Source: Pardosa pseudoannulata (taxonomy: Eukaryota; Arthropoda; Arachnida; Araneae; Lycosidae). Taken from it: DNA of 64,000 bases. The stretch covers positions 39,103,740 to 39,167,739 of the forward strand of contig CM063500.1 of the NCBI GenBank assembly GCA_032207245.1, written 5' to 3'. The notes under the pieces were generated by a model that saw only the letters and a program-made list of their open reading frames with translations, ran no database searches and had not been told where the DNA came from. This document shows, piece by piece, positions 1-11,790 of the stretch. The first letter of the stretch is position 1, and each line of letters opens with the position of its first letter. The position numbers and the translations under genes are program-made.

Positions 1-40
1 TATATATATATATATACATACATATTTTTTTTTCTCCCAG

Positions 41-135
41 GAATGTTTAAATATTTTTGGAAGTAAAAACAACCCAAACTCTGCAACTACTGTAAAAATG
101 TGTTATTCTGGTTATGGATCACCTTTAGTTTTGAT
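41..135 (+). CDS. RAD1: RAD1 exon (first visible)
   Basis: Acceptor tttctcccag, donor gtaagt. It reads from GAA in frame and encodes ECLNIFGS through GYGSPLVL, then ends two bases into a codon. This is the interdomain part of the clamp subunit. Confidence 0.9.
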
Positions 136-170
136 GTAAGTACATTGTGAATATCTTAGAATTTCATTCA

Positions 171-260
<90 letters not shown>

Positions 261-3200
261 GGAGTGCAAGAATTTAATCTGCCATATTTTAATTTATTTC
301 TTGTAAGAGATTTATGTTGAATATAATTTTTTTCATTTTATTTTAAAAATAAGTAAAGATATGAAAGATAGTAGTTGCATCAATTTAATGAAGTATATAT
401 GTATTTTAATCTTCTGTAAATTTTTATTTAAAAATAACTTTTTAAAGTTGCCCACACTTTTATTCAATTGAAACAAGTTATTTTAAATATCTGAAATCAC
501 TCTATTTAAATTGACTGATTTAAATCAGTAAAATCCTGTTCAAGACATTTATTGTTTAAAAAAAATAATATGTTTTGAATATTTAAAAAAATAAAGGAAA
601 AATATCTTATCTATGCTTTGCAGAACAGAAAACAGAATTATGCTCTAGTAATAAATTGATAAATATTTATCTTTTTTAATTAGATTAGAAGAAAATGGAG
701 TTTTAACTGATTGCAAGTTACAAACTTTAGATCCTGAAGATGTGTTAGATTTTGAATTTACACCATCAAAAGTTGTGAATAAAATAATCATGCAGGTAGC
801 TGTGTTTGTTTTTATTTTTAAATATATAAACATAATTTTATTACAGTTAAAATCCTATTAATTTCTTATGCAGCTTTTTATAGAAATTTACCACTCAAAT
901 ACTTATCAAAATTTTGTCTGTATACCTCTTGCTATTACATATTATTTTAAGGTAATTAGATTTCCAGATCTTCAACAACTAAGATATTATAGATATATGA
1001 AGGTGTATAATGGGATATGGGCTTCACCTTTACCCTCTCTTCTTATATTTTTGAGCATAGATGCAATTTTTTTTAAATATGACTGTTTTTTTTAACTATT
1101 TTAAACTTACATATGTTTTATTGTAAATTTATATTAATATTTTGTTACATGCTGCATTTATATTACTTTAAATATTTTAAATTGTCAAATCATAAATATC
1201 AAATAATTTGGATGTAATTCTACAATTATTTTAGAAATAAACATCTCAAAATTTTTTACAGGTGTTTTCTTTCTTAAATTTCAAGGAGTGGGGATTTAGT
1301 GGCAAATGTAGGCCTTTTTTGTTATAAATAGTTTTATCATTTCATCAAAATTTGCCATTATTTTGATCTTTTTTCCCATAAGATTAATTATTATTTTCTA
1401 ATTTTAGTATGCTGAAATTATTTTTTATACTATCAACATATCATGTACAGAAAATTTTTTTCTGTTAAACTAAACCTAAAACAGTCTGTATTGGTTATAT
1501 GGTCAGCTCAGCAGTCCAGAAAAATCAGACCATATAAGCGGGGTGACCATATATACTGAACAATACAACCCTATTGTGCATATACTGTGCATTTTTAATT
1601 CATAACAGAAGAGCCTTATCCACAGTCCCATAAGGTGACAAGTGCTGACGTTTTCTTTCTTGATCACTGATTTGAACACTTGACCAAAGTTTGGCTGTTA
1701 AAATGGTGTTTAATGACATCCGGGTAATTGAATTTGCTTTGGCGAAAGTAGCCTTTAAAAGATTAGATTTTTAAAAAATTTTCAATCAATTCATTTTTGG
1801 CAGCAAATGATAAATTCTTTCTTTTCGAAGCCATAATTAAAAAATGAACGTTCTTATTCGTGACGTATGATCCAAATGCAACAAAATTTTCCTTTACTTG
1901 TTTCGTCTCAATTTCAACTTAAGCAGGGAGAGATAACTTCAACCAATAAACAGACAGATGTCCACCTCTTGTCAGGGGGCAAGAGAACTGAGAGAGGTGA
2001 TGTCTACACAAACAAGAAAGGGAGGGAAATAAAGGCTTGAATTCAGGTCCTCTCCGATTTCGTACTGACTTCTTAAAATAACGAAAAGAAAAACAGAAAC
2101 TCGTTGAAAACATGAAACTGACCATATAATCAGTAACAAGAAAAAGAAAATGACTGTATAAGTGGTGCACTTTAACACGTTTCCTATTAAGTTAGACGGG
2201 ACTTTAGAAAACTGACCATATAAGCAGGGTGACCTTATAAGGGGGTGACCATATAGCCAGTACTGACTGTATGTTACAAGTTTAATCTCAAAGTTTTATT
2301 AGTATTTTTTAGATGCAAGTTTTTTTAGTACTATGTTTAATTATTTAATATTATGATGGCTTGTTAGATAAGGAACTACTGCTTAAAGTTAATTCTGAAT
2401 ATATACAAATGTCCATGTTAGAAGAGGCATTCAAACCCATTCCCTCTGGTACTGAAGGACAGTGCTCAACCCATTCAATCATCATTTGGCTATTATATAC
2501 ATGACTCTAACATTTTTTTTATAATCTGTGATATAAATACAGAAGATTATGACTAAGGGCAAACAAATCATGTAGAATGTTATTTTTGTAATGTAAATAT
2601 GTATGCTCCTAGGCTACTCTTTTTAATAATTATTAATTTAGAACTATTATAATTTTAAAAATTTTCTTTATTACAATTTTTTTTTCATGAAAGAAGTAGT
2701 CAGGAAAAGTAATACAAAGAAGTTGAAGTTTTCAAATAAATTTTTATAAAAAAATGTTTATATAAAAAGAAGTTTCTCTGCTTCTGTTATAAATTATTGT
2801 ATATGGAATAATGTAATTGCCTAGTGGTATCTGCTTTAACTTGTAGTACTGATCAACATATTGCTATAATTGCTATCATAGAGCTAATTAGACTGAAATT
2901 CTTTTTAAGAAAAGTATTTTGTAGAAAATTTAAGAAAGTAGGCAAACAGTTGTTAAAATTTAAATTATTCATTAACTGTTTTCTTTTTTAACGAACTAAA
3001 AACAATATTTTCAGTATGTTTTCTTTCAAATTTTTGTTTTGAAGCATTTGTATTTTAAAAAGTATGTTTCTGCAGTATTGCTGTAATAATATATTTTAGT
3101 TATTTTTTTTAAATAAAAAAATTGCTGTAATGTGGAAGAAGGCATAAATTTTATAATAAAATTTATGTCTTCTATTGCTTTTTTATTTTATTTTAAAATT

Positions 3201-6200
3201 TTATAATAGGCAAAAATATATTGTTTTTTAATCCTTTTGATTTCAGTTTCAATTAACTGATCAGCATATATGTTACACTTAATATCAACAGTTCATTGCA
3301 AAAAATTCTCATTAAGGCAGTAAATAACTAATGGTCTACAAATGTTGGATTTAAACCAAAAACTATGATTCTTAGATTGTAATGAGTGGAAACAAATTAA
3401 TGACCTGTATGTTTGTAAAGTTAAAAGTGTATATATTTTTTTGTATTAATGTATATATCTTTTATTTGTGATATAATTTTTTAATTATTTCTCTATATAA
3501 CTTTTTACAAGTAACTAAAAAAGTATTCAATATGCAATTCTTCAAAATAGTCTGAACTCCTAAAAGAAGCATGGGGAGATTTAGATATGAATAGTGATGT
3601 TCTAGAACTGATCATGTCACCAGAAGAACCTTATTTTCAACTTACTACAAAAGGCTCTCTAGCAAATATACATGTAAGTTTTTTTAAAAAAGGAATTACA
3701 CCTATTCCTACTGTTATTCCTTGTTAAGTCTAAAGGCTATTAAAATAAGTTTATTTATTTTTTAATTTCCAAAAGAAAAAATGCTATGCTAAATAACGGG
3801 AAAAATTTTTTAATTTATACATAACAATAACTCCCACAAAAATAGCCTATATCAAAGGATATTGGAGAAAGTATAGCCAAAGCAAAATTATAAAAAGACT
3901 TTAAATAATTTGTTTTTTTGTATGAATTTTGGAGGTTATCCAGATCATGTTTATCATGCTTTGTTGTTTAATAGCATAAATTTTTAATAAAAATTATTAT
4001 TATTATTTTATTTTCATATAAAAGTTTTGTAAGAGATTGTCTCGAGAATTTTTAAGCAATTAATTTTTATCAATTTTCATTGACTTAGCTGTTTACTTTT
4101 AACAAATAGATTGATTAAGGCATTAAATTCAACTCTTTTTCTTCTTCTCTTCTCCCCAAAGATTATTTATTCTTAACTGATGGGCATCAATGTCCAAAAT
4201 TTTTTCTCTTTTCCATGTAAAACATAGAGTTATCAAATAATTAGATGCTCATAATGTTAAATTTTGTTAGAAAACAAAAGAAATAATTTTCCATTTCAAT
4301 ATCTCTAGTGTGTAAATAACTTTCCTTTTAACTAATGTAATAAATTTCCACTAAGAAACTAATCGAATTTTTTTTTTTTAAATTTGTATATGTGCATACA
4401 CATATATGGACACTTGGATGCATAAATAGGACCATGGTCCCTAACAAGTTAACCGATCATCTAAAGAAATAAATTTGGTATTAGTTTTTTTAAATTTACT
4501 TTGTAATGTTATTTTATGTAATGTCTTATAAACATTTTGTAATTTAAACGTACTACTGATGGACTAAATCATTGCTAAAATTTGTTTTTACAGAATGATG
4601 TAATTTTTAAGAATAATATTTGATTAGCATGACATTCTTATCTGAAGTATGACTTTTATAATGATGTTTTATGAATGTTTTTTATTGATCATTCATTTCA
4701 AAATTAATTTTCTTAAAATATTTTTTTCTTGTATGCATGTTCGATGTGTAACTCATAAGAGAAATAATGTGTTATAACTTTATGTGCATTTTTACTTTTC
4801 AGAGAATGTTATGGTTTAATGACCTGCTGCAGTTCCCAAAATTTAATGTCTGCCTTTCTTTATGTTTTAGATAAATTTTTCAAAGGATTCTGATATGATT
4901 GAGTCTTTTGATTGTTCTACCACTGTGAAAAATAGGTATGGTTTTATTTCCATAATTATGGAAAATTTTAAATAATGTTAAAGGATACCCTTCAAAACTT
5001 GAATAATTTTTTTTCTTTTGTGATTCAGGTACCAAATATTTTTAATCAAGCCATCTTTAAGAGCTCTTCTTCTGTCATCCAAAGTATCCATACGCATTGA
5101 TGAAAGGGGATTTCTATGCATGCAGTATATGATAAAAATGGAAGGATCTCATTGCTGTTTTGTAGAATACTTGGTAATATAATGTTGCAAGTTGCAATAG
5201 TTTATTTTTTGTTTTAAATTTAATATATTTACTGCATTTCTTTAATTTAATAAAAATTAGGTGTATAATTTAATTATCTCTGAAATTGAAAAGTAATAAT
5301 TTAAGTTACAATCCATTATGGAATATTATTGTTGGCAACACCATAAAGAATTGTTTAGTTGAAGTTTTATTTCTTTGTATCTGGCAATTCTGGCATTAAC
5401 TCTGAGTATGTGTAAAGGCCCCTCCACACTATGGTCCACTGCAACTCATTATAACCATCTGGAGGGGGCATTACTTATCGCTGTTGACGATGCAGATGAT
5501 AAAATGTCCTTGGCAGAGGATGGCTTCTGAAGTGGTTTTTCTCCAAAGATCAAAGGCGGCCAGATGTACAACTAAAGTGCGCCGTAGACTCTATGGATGA
5601 ATCCATGTTCTCGGCTCATTTAGTGGTCCACTGTGTGGATGTAACCCGTAAACCATCGACCAAGGTCACCATCAGGAAGGGGTGAACAATTGGTTATAGT
5701 GGGGAGGCTATTTAAAGGGATCTGTTTATAAATGTATAAATGTATTTATTAAAAGTCCAAAATAAGACATTTATTTAAATCTAGTTTCCTAAGAGGTTAT
5801 GGGCCCAGAATCCAAGAAAATATAAAAGTAATTGATTATTTATATGGAATTGAATATTGTTCTTAATGCTATAAGTAATGAAAATGGCAATGGATGGAAT
5901 AGAATTAGCATAGTAAAAAGCTGAGAATTTTAGCAACTGGTTATTTTAAGTAGAATGTGTTTTGGATGCTAAACAACTAAAGGATGTTTTAGCACCTGAA
6001 AAGAAAGACATCAAGAATTTTGAAGAAAAGGATGTAAAGGCAAAAGTTATTACTGTGCAGTGTCCCACAATACATATTTAGGCTTAATGAGAACTGCTGC
6101 AACAGCATATGATATGATGCAAATTTTAAAGAAACTTTTCTAAAGAAAAAGTGTGTTATCAAAATTACACTTATGTAAAAATTACTGATGTTGAAATGTA

Positions 6201-8665
6201 GAGAAAGTGAAAAATTAGGATTATTTTATGACATTTGGTAATTAGAGTGCTATAAGAATGATGCATAATTTTGAAAATATAAAGAGGTTGAAACACATTG
6301 ATATCTAATATCATTTCATTAAAGGCATTATTAAGAAAAAATTAATTGATGTGTATATAGACATAAATGAAAATGTAGCAGATATAATGACCAAAGCACT
6401 GAGCAAAACTAAATTTTGTATGTTTAGGAAAGAACTTGCACTGTATTAGATTATTTTCTTTTGATTTAACTTTAAACATTGTTCATGTAATAAGATTTCT
6501 GTAATAAAATTGCAATAAATCTGTAAGGCAATTTAAAATTGAATGGAGATGTTAGAATATTATTGTTGGCAACACCATAATGAATGTATAAGTTTTATTT
6601 CTTTGTATCTGGCAATTTTGACATTAACTCTGACTAAGTAAAGAGGTATTATTTAAATTATTTAATAAATGTGTTTAAGTCCAAAATAAGACTTTTATTT
6701 ATTTAAAATATATCCAAATGTCAGTTTCCTAAGAATCCATTGTTAACATATTTATTTGAAACCAGTGTGCAGTTCATGTATATCCACTTTTACTGTAACT
6801 CATCTTTAAAAGGCCATATTTTAACAGTTTATTGGAGTTAGGAACTAGTTTTAGCAATTGCATAAACAAGAAATAAACCAACTTTTATTGTTTTAAACTT
6901 TTTTTAAGGATAAAATTTATAATTTTGTTTGTATTTTCAAGGATATAAATTTTCTATTACTGTCAGAAATTATTGCCAGCAATCAATTTGGTTTTTTTAG
7001 TAATTTAATTATGTCTCCTTCAGGTTGTATCAGGTTGTCAGATGATATGCCTTTATTGCTTATCTTTTTATCTGTAAATTTTAAATTTTAGAATTGAAAC
7101 GTCAGGGTAATAATGTAGGGGTTAATGCTGGTTAGTAAAATGAAGCATTTAAAAGCATCCATTTAACCTCAACTGAAGCCCAGTGGCATTAGGATAGTGC
7201 TTTGTGCGCTCCCAACACAGGTCCAAGGTTCGATCCCCAGGCTGGGCAAGGTTGACTCAGCCTTTCATTCTATTACTAGAATATAGCCTGTCATATGACG
7301 GGATCAGTAAAATTTTTAATTTTCCAGAATTGTAAAGTACCCTATGATGAAGGTCAAAAAATGGTTTCTTTTTTGGCTGAGAATTATCTGGTACAGTCTC
7401 AATAATTTGTTTATCATTACTGACTGCATGTTAGTTGGCAACTTTAATTTATCTTGTCATATTAGGGACTGCAGAGGTTTTAATATTGACAGTGACTATT
7501 TCGGGGTATATATGAAGGATGTGCAAAATTGAGAGAATCGATTGCAAACTGTGTGGTTATGTATAAAAACAATCGCACTAACGAACAAACTTCTTTATTT
7601 TCAAAGATAAAAAACTTAAAAGCTAGATATTTATTAGTGAGTAAAACAGACTCCTAGACTTTTATGGAAATAACTTGTTGTTAATACCGGTGATAAAATT
7701 TTCATTGCAACAAAAAATAATCGATGATTAAATTAAAAATTATCACATATGTACCTAATCTGTTATTTAATCCAAATATAAAAGAAAATTATTTACGTAA
7801 TATCTAAGTTCAGTGATAAAGAGTATGAAAATAATGCAGACGAAATTTAAATAATTTAAAATAAGAAATGATTAAATGAGATGGTTAAAGGAATGACATC
7901 ATAATGCTAGAAAAAAATGTTATTTTCATCTACTTATAATGTGATAAATTGATAAATTTAATCGCCTGCTCTTAACCGGGGAAAATAGAGCTTGAAATAA
8001 TGATATTAAATGCTCGAAAAGGGGGGAAGGGGTGGATTTCGAACGTTTTGAAGACGACAGTATTGTTTGCTGTGATATGAAGCATATTTATACCAATTTA
8101 TTTTAGAATTGGATCGGTAGTTTAGGAGAAGATAAACTTTACTCGCTTTGAATTTTGCTAACCCTAACTCATCAAGAATTCAATGGATGCCTCTATCCAT
8201 TCCAGGTCCAACTGCTTCATAAATTCGAGGACAGACGGACAAATAACTTAGGCTATTATTATATAAGGGATTGGTAGACAAACTGAGGACCAAGCATGCT
8301 TAGGAGCTAAGCACTGGAGATTTCACTTAAGGTTGACCACCTAAACGGGACATATGCTTTGTACTCCAGAGCCCTTGGTCTTGAAAATGGAGATGGGTAC
8401 CATAGGTCCAGTTTAGTTTTTAGCCTCAACCAATTGTGAGATATATCTTGCCATGCAATTGATATAGCCTTGTATTAACTAAAATATGTATCATAAATGA
8501 AATTTATTGTTTTATAAATATTTTATTATACTTGTCTTGCCATTTACAGACATGTATTTAGGCAGGTTCTAAGTGTAGTTTTTGTTATGTTGTTTAAGAA
8601 TATATTTTAATGAAAATTTTCTTTTATACCCTTAGTGTTCTCCAAATGTCTCTGAAGATGACTGA
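41..8665 (+). CDS. RAD1: RAD1, 9-1-1 checkpoint clamp subunit (5' partial; 6 exons)
   Basis: RAD1 joins RAD9 and HUS1 in the ring-shaped 9-1-1 clamp. RAD17-RFC loads the clamp at damaged DNA in the nucleus, where it activates ATR signalling. Join: 41-135, 684-795, 3551-3673, 4871-4935, 5029-5173, 8636-8665; 570 nt, 189 residues and a TGA. Every junction is GT/AG and the phases agree. Seen: ECLNIFGS, CYSGYGSPL, LEENGVLTDCKL, LDFEF, VVNKIIMQ, MSPEEPYFQL, KVSIRIDERGFLCMQYMI and CFVEYL, in the same order as in animal RAD1 (about 280 residues). About 90 N-terminal residues lie left of the window. The acidic tail SPNVSEDD matches the short acidic tail of vertebrate RAD1. The protein is a sliding-clamp fold without catalytic residues. 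Family assignment is very secure; the first and last splice sites are the least certain. Confidence 0.95.
174..257. repeat. (AT)n microsatellite
   Basis: About 42 uninterrupted AT units inside a RAD1 intron. The window itself also opens in a TA tract (1-16). Confidence 0.98.
684..795 (+). CDS. RAD1: RAD1 exon
   Basis: Acceptor tttaattag, donor gtagct. One base completes the split Ile codon, then LEENGVLTDCKL through KIIMQ follow. It ends in phase 0. Confidence 0.93.
796..3550 (+). other. RAD1 intron
   Basis: A 2.75 kb AT-rich intron. The only structured part I see is the terminal-repeat element at about 1486-2272. The short frames at 868-1095 and 1919-2178 have no family resemblance. Confidence 0.8.
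1486..2272. mobile_element. DNA-transposon-like element with imperfect terminal inverted repeats
   Basis: The left end reads ..ggttatatggtca and the right end, reverse-complemented, reads ..ggctatatggtca. Next to both ends sit several copies of accatataag-type words (gaccatataagcggggtgac on the left, gaccatataagcagggtgac on the right). The interior of about 700 bp has no recognisable transposase. It is probably a non-autonomous element; the exact ends are uncertain. Confidence 0.5.
3551..3673 (+). CDS. RAD1: RAD1 exon
   Basis: Acceptor tcaaaatag, donor gtaagt; 41 whole codons. It encodes SELLKEAWGDLDMNSDVLEL, then MSPEEPYFQL, which corresponds to the MSPDKPYFRL region of the human protein. 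Confidence 0.93.
4871..4935 (+). CDS. RAD1: RAD1 exon
   Basis: Acceptor tatgttttag, donor gtatgg. It encodes INFSKDSDMIESFDCSTTVK and ends two bases into an Arg codon. It matches the YPKDSDLMEAF-type segment of RAD1. Confidence 0.92.
5029..5173 (+). CDS. RAD1: RAD1 exon
   Basis: Acceptor tgattcag, donor gtaata. It encodes YQIFLIKPSLRALLLSSKVS, then RIDERGFLCMQYMIKMEG and CFVEYL. This is the most conserved part of the second clamp domain. Confidence 0.94.
5316..5794 (+). repeat. copia 5' LTR, interrupted
   Basis: It aligns to the 3' LTR except for about 290 extra bases (5418-5705), which are a separate inserted element. The leading TG has decayed to TT. Confidence 0.8.
5418..5705. mobile_element. 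Foldback element nested in the copia LTR
   Basis: The ends are inverted relatives: cctccacactatggtccac on the left, and cctccccactataaccaat on the reverse complement of the right. The insert splits an LTR that is intact in the sister copy, so its bounds follow from comparing the two LTRs to within a few bases. It has no coding capacity. Confidence 0.65.
6550..6734 (+). repeat. copia 3' LTR
   Basis: Begins TGTTAGAATATTATTGTTGG and ends at cagtttcctaaga, followed by the ATCCA target duplicate. It lacks the nested insertion found in the 5' LTR. Confidence 0.8.
7171..7310 (+). mobile_element. tRNA-derived SINE (family B), 5' part
   Basis: A-box-like agtggcattaggatagtgc and B-box-like ggttcgatcccc are spaced as in a tRNA promoter. 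They are followed by gctgggcaaggttgactcag, which also occurs in the fuller copy at 42705-42990. Confidence 0.7.
8270..8435 (+). mobile_element. SINE family B, 3' part
   Basis: Shares ccaagcatgcttaggagcta and the gttgaccacc..gacatatgctttgta stretch with 42825-42990, ending in a tagttttag-type tail. Confidence 0.65.
8636..8665 (+). CDS. RAD1: RAD1 terminal exon
   Basis: Acceptor ttatacccttag, then nine codons (CSPNVSEDD) and a TGA. The length and acidic character match the end of RAD1 after CFVEY. The preceding intron is 3.46 kb, enlarged by the copia insertion and SINEs. Confidence 0.85.
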   Translation, partial: CSPNVSEDD

Positions 8666-8889
8666 ATGTTTGCTATTTATTTTGATACAGTGAAAAAGGG
8701 GAATTTTTATAAAATTATTTTATTTTATTTTTTATTTATTTTATTTTTTACAATTTTATATATAATGAACTGAAAAACATTTGTTAATGATCCATTCCAT
8801 GCAACAAATGCTGATTAATAGTGTGTATATAGTATATTGATAAATTTATTATGTATGGAATTTAATGTAATTCCTATTTTTTAAATAGA

Positions 8890-8895
8890 AATAAA
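8890..8895 (+). terminator. Likely RAD1 polyadenylation signal
   Basis: AATAAA, 225 bases after the RAD1 stop. It is the first clear one on this strand. Confidence 0.5.
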
Positions 8896-9108
8896 TGTTA
8901 TAATGGTCATTTATGTTTTTATTAAAATCTAAATTTATAATCACATAAAACAATTAGTTTGGGAAAAAATTGTAATTTTACAGCAATCTGTTTTGAAATA
9001 AATTGCTAAAAGTCAAAACTAAATAAGTAGTATTGCCAAGAAATTATATTCTATGACTTATGACAAAATGAAGTTTCAACAAGTTACTTATTTTGGTTCT
9101 ACCCTTTT

Positions 9109-9400
9109 GAGGTATTCTACTGCAGATGTTTTAAGAAAATTTTATAAAACGCTAAAATCATTAAGTCTTTTTAACCTTTTTCATGTATCAATGGATGGTT
9201 CATCTGCCAAGTAGAGTCTTTATGAAACTTTATAAAATAAATGATTTAGAAAAGGAATTAGCAATGTCAGGCATTGGTAGTTTGACACTGGAAATATGCA
9301 TGCATTGGTGACTGTTTTCCATATTTTAAATAATGCATTTAGAGACGGGGCGTTATCTACTGATTGGGTTATCGCTTCAGAGTTAATTGGACTGAATTGA
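9109..9400 (+). pseudogene. Broken transposase-like remnant
   Basis: Frame pieces read YSTADVLRKFYKTLKSL, FHVSMDGSSAK, then after stops and a frameshift GIGSLTLEICMHW and NNAFRDGALSTDW. The order resembles a protein type common as repeats in arthropod genomes (SMDG..N, IGSCGLH, HNAFRDG). Stops and shifts make it non-functional. I cannot name the superfamily firmly; hAT-related is my guess. Confidence 0.45.
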
Positions 9401-10205
9401 TTAATTAAAGATTCTCCTTTGTAAAGAGAGATAATTTTAGGAGGATTTCAAAAAAGAAGTAACTTATTGTAAAATTTTGTTCTTAAAGTAAACAAAGTTA
9501 TAAATCTGAATAAGCTTCTTCCAATCATGATTTTGTTTCTCAGAAAAATTTATAAAAGCTTGGAAAACTTCTTAAAATGTCTTTAAAAACACCTTAATTT
9601 TTAATTTAAAAAATCCATATGAACCCTATTAGTGACACAATTCATCTAAGAAAAAGGCAAAGGTACAGTTTGCATTTAGAAACTGTTTATTGTTTGGGAA
9701 GAATTTATAAAAAGTTGTCCAAGATCAAGATATTGTTTTCCAAAGTTGTGAATATACTTATAAGAACAGCAATAATTTACCGAGGAATATATTTAAAGAA
9801 GGTGTATGTGTACAACCATGGCAGTTAATGCATTGCCTATGCAAAAGATATATACCTATGGCAATTAAGGGGCTAATAACTAATTTCAATACCTAATATG
9901 TATGATACAACAAGATTGAGCTGCAAATACTAGTGGTTAAGCTGTAACAATGATATATCAATTAATTTTTATCTTTCACTTTATTGTGAGCATTATTGTT
10001 TAGCATTAATTTTTATTGTGGCCTATTTAGATTCAGTGTTCATATTAGTTTAATTCAACATTTTTGTAATCTTTATGTTGCTAGATTCTATCAAATCATA
10101 CAGATCTCATTAGAGCCTCCTGAAGTAGAAAATGCAACTAAGCATTTTATTCATGGGAAGCAGTAAAGTAATTGTGCTATTGAAATGAAGCTTTTTTTTT
10201 TTCAT

Positions 10206-10641
10206 CATGATATGGAATTAAAATTGGGGCAAATAATTTAGTTACATATCAAATAAATTCTTAGCCCCCCATATATATATATATATATATGCAGCGAAGA
10301 GTAACACTAATTTCAGTAGCTAATTGTTTTCTCTCTTTTTTTAAATTTAGTATCTGTACTGTAAATTAAGTATGCTTTTTAGCAGCATTTTAAGTTTTTA
10401 TATTTGGATTTTTACTCTGGGTATTTTGTTTTATTTATTTATTTGTAGTTTATATAGAATAACTTGAACTTCTATTTTCCTGTATATTTGGTTTTGGTTT
10501 TGGTTTGGAGCGCTACGGTCTATGTTATGGAATTAAAATGGGGGCAAATAATTGAAAGGTGCAACATTTTAACATGATATGGAATTAGTTGGGGCATATA
10601 AACCATAATCAAAAAATTCTTAAACCCCCCCCATAAATATA

Positions 10642-10698
<57 letters not shown>

Positions 10699-10892
10699 GC
10701 GAAGAGTAACACTAATTTCAGTAGCTAATTGTTTTCTCTCTTTTTTTAAAATTTAGTAGCTATGCTGTAAATTACGTATGCTTTTTAGCAGCATTTTAAG
10801 TTTTTATATTTGGATTTTTACTCTGGACATTTTGTTTTATTTATTTATTTGTAGTTTATATAGAATAACTTGAACTTCTATTTTCCTGTATA
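10206..10892 (+). repeat. Two-copy direct duplication with (TA)n between
   Basis: The stretch from gcagcgaagagtaacactaa at 10290 to tattttcctgtatat recurs almost unchanged from 10695. Both copies are preceded by a tggaattaaaa/ggggca word, a run of C and a TA tract. The spacing is about 405 bases. Confidence 0.8.
10638..10695. repeat. (TA)n microsatellite
   Basis: A near-perfect TA tract at the joint of the duplicated block. A shorter tract occurs at 10270-10290. Confidence 0.95.
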
Positions 10893-11574
10893 TAAAATGA
10901 AGTGAAAAAGTATCTAATAACTAGTATTCTAGTGTACAGAATGGTGAATGTGTGATTGCTTGTATCAAGGTATCAAGGTTTGCACCTTTTTGGAATTCAC
11001 TTTAAGCATTAGAAGTTGATGTACTGCCCTTTATCAGTTGAACATTAGACTGTACTGTGCATGATGGATCATATTGATACAATTACTTTTTGCCAGTAGA
11101 GTAGAAATTCATTTTACTTTATGTTATATAATTATATCCCAGTAGGGCTTATATATAAGTTGAAATTTAAACTAGTTACTATTATGATCATAACTTTATG
11201 ACATATGCAAGATGATAATGCAGAAATTTTAAAAGATGTCCCTCTCCCTTATTTTCTTTATAATGAATTGTTTGTGAAATATTTCAGTGGCAAATGATTT
11301 GTTTAGTTTGGCTAAGTTTCAAAACTAAAAAGACTGAGACTGTCATATCCAAGGTTCTAGATGTATGGCTGATATTTTTGAACTGATCCTAAAACAGGTG
11401 TGAAATTATTCGAAGATATTTAACCGTCTTTTAATGCAAGTGTGCATTAAATGTTTTATTTTATTCAGTTTATTTAAATGTTTTATTTTATTTCTAAGAA
11501 TAACAGCATTGAATTTTTTCAGTAAACAAAATTGTTCCAGTCATTCTAGTGATAATGAAATTGTTTTATTAGAT

Positions 11575-11790
11575 GGATGAAGTGGAATTGTCGCTATCTG
11601 GTATCTGGCTGAACTGGTCAATTGGGTGGGGTGCTGCTTTTCAGTACTGGAGTTTGCAGGTTAGAATCCTGCTGATAGCATGGGTATTTGTAGTTGTTTG
11701 GTATCGCCTTCAACTAGTATATCTCAGTCTCATTGGCCCTTGTGTAGGAAAACAGTAGGCTGTAGTGCTACAAATCAAATCAATCTGGAT
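11575..11790 (+). mobile_element. tRNA-derived SINE (family A)
   Basis: A B-box-like ggttagaatcctg is followed by agcatgggtatttgtagttg and the shared ending cattggcccttgtgtag..aaaacagtaggctgtagtgct. The same ending recurs at 31.9, 36.1, 44.2, 50.3 and 62.6 kb. Confidence 0.65.

Larger units (their letters stand above)
5316..6734 (+). mobile_element. Ty1/copia retrotransposon, internally deleted
   Basis: Two related terminal repeats (5316-5794 and 6550-6734) share ttgttggcaacaccataa, ttttatttctttgtatctgg, agtccaaaataagac and cagtttcctaaga. A 5-bp target duplication, ATCCA, lies at 5311-5315 and 6735-6739. Directly after the 5' LTR comes ggttatgggcccagaa, an initiator-tRNA-type primer site typical of copia elements. 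The 0.75 kb interior keeps only scraps, including a C-terminal copia RNase H-like stretch (IDINENVADIMTKALSK, about 6358-6408). It cannot code for a working polyprotein. It sits in the last RAD1 intron in the sense direction. Confidence 0.85.
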
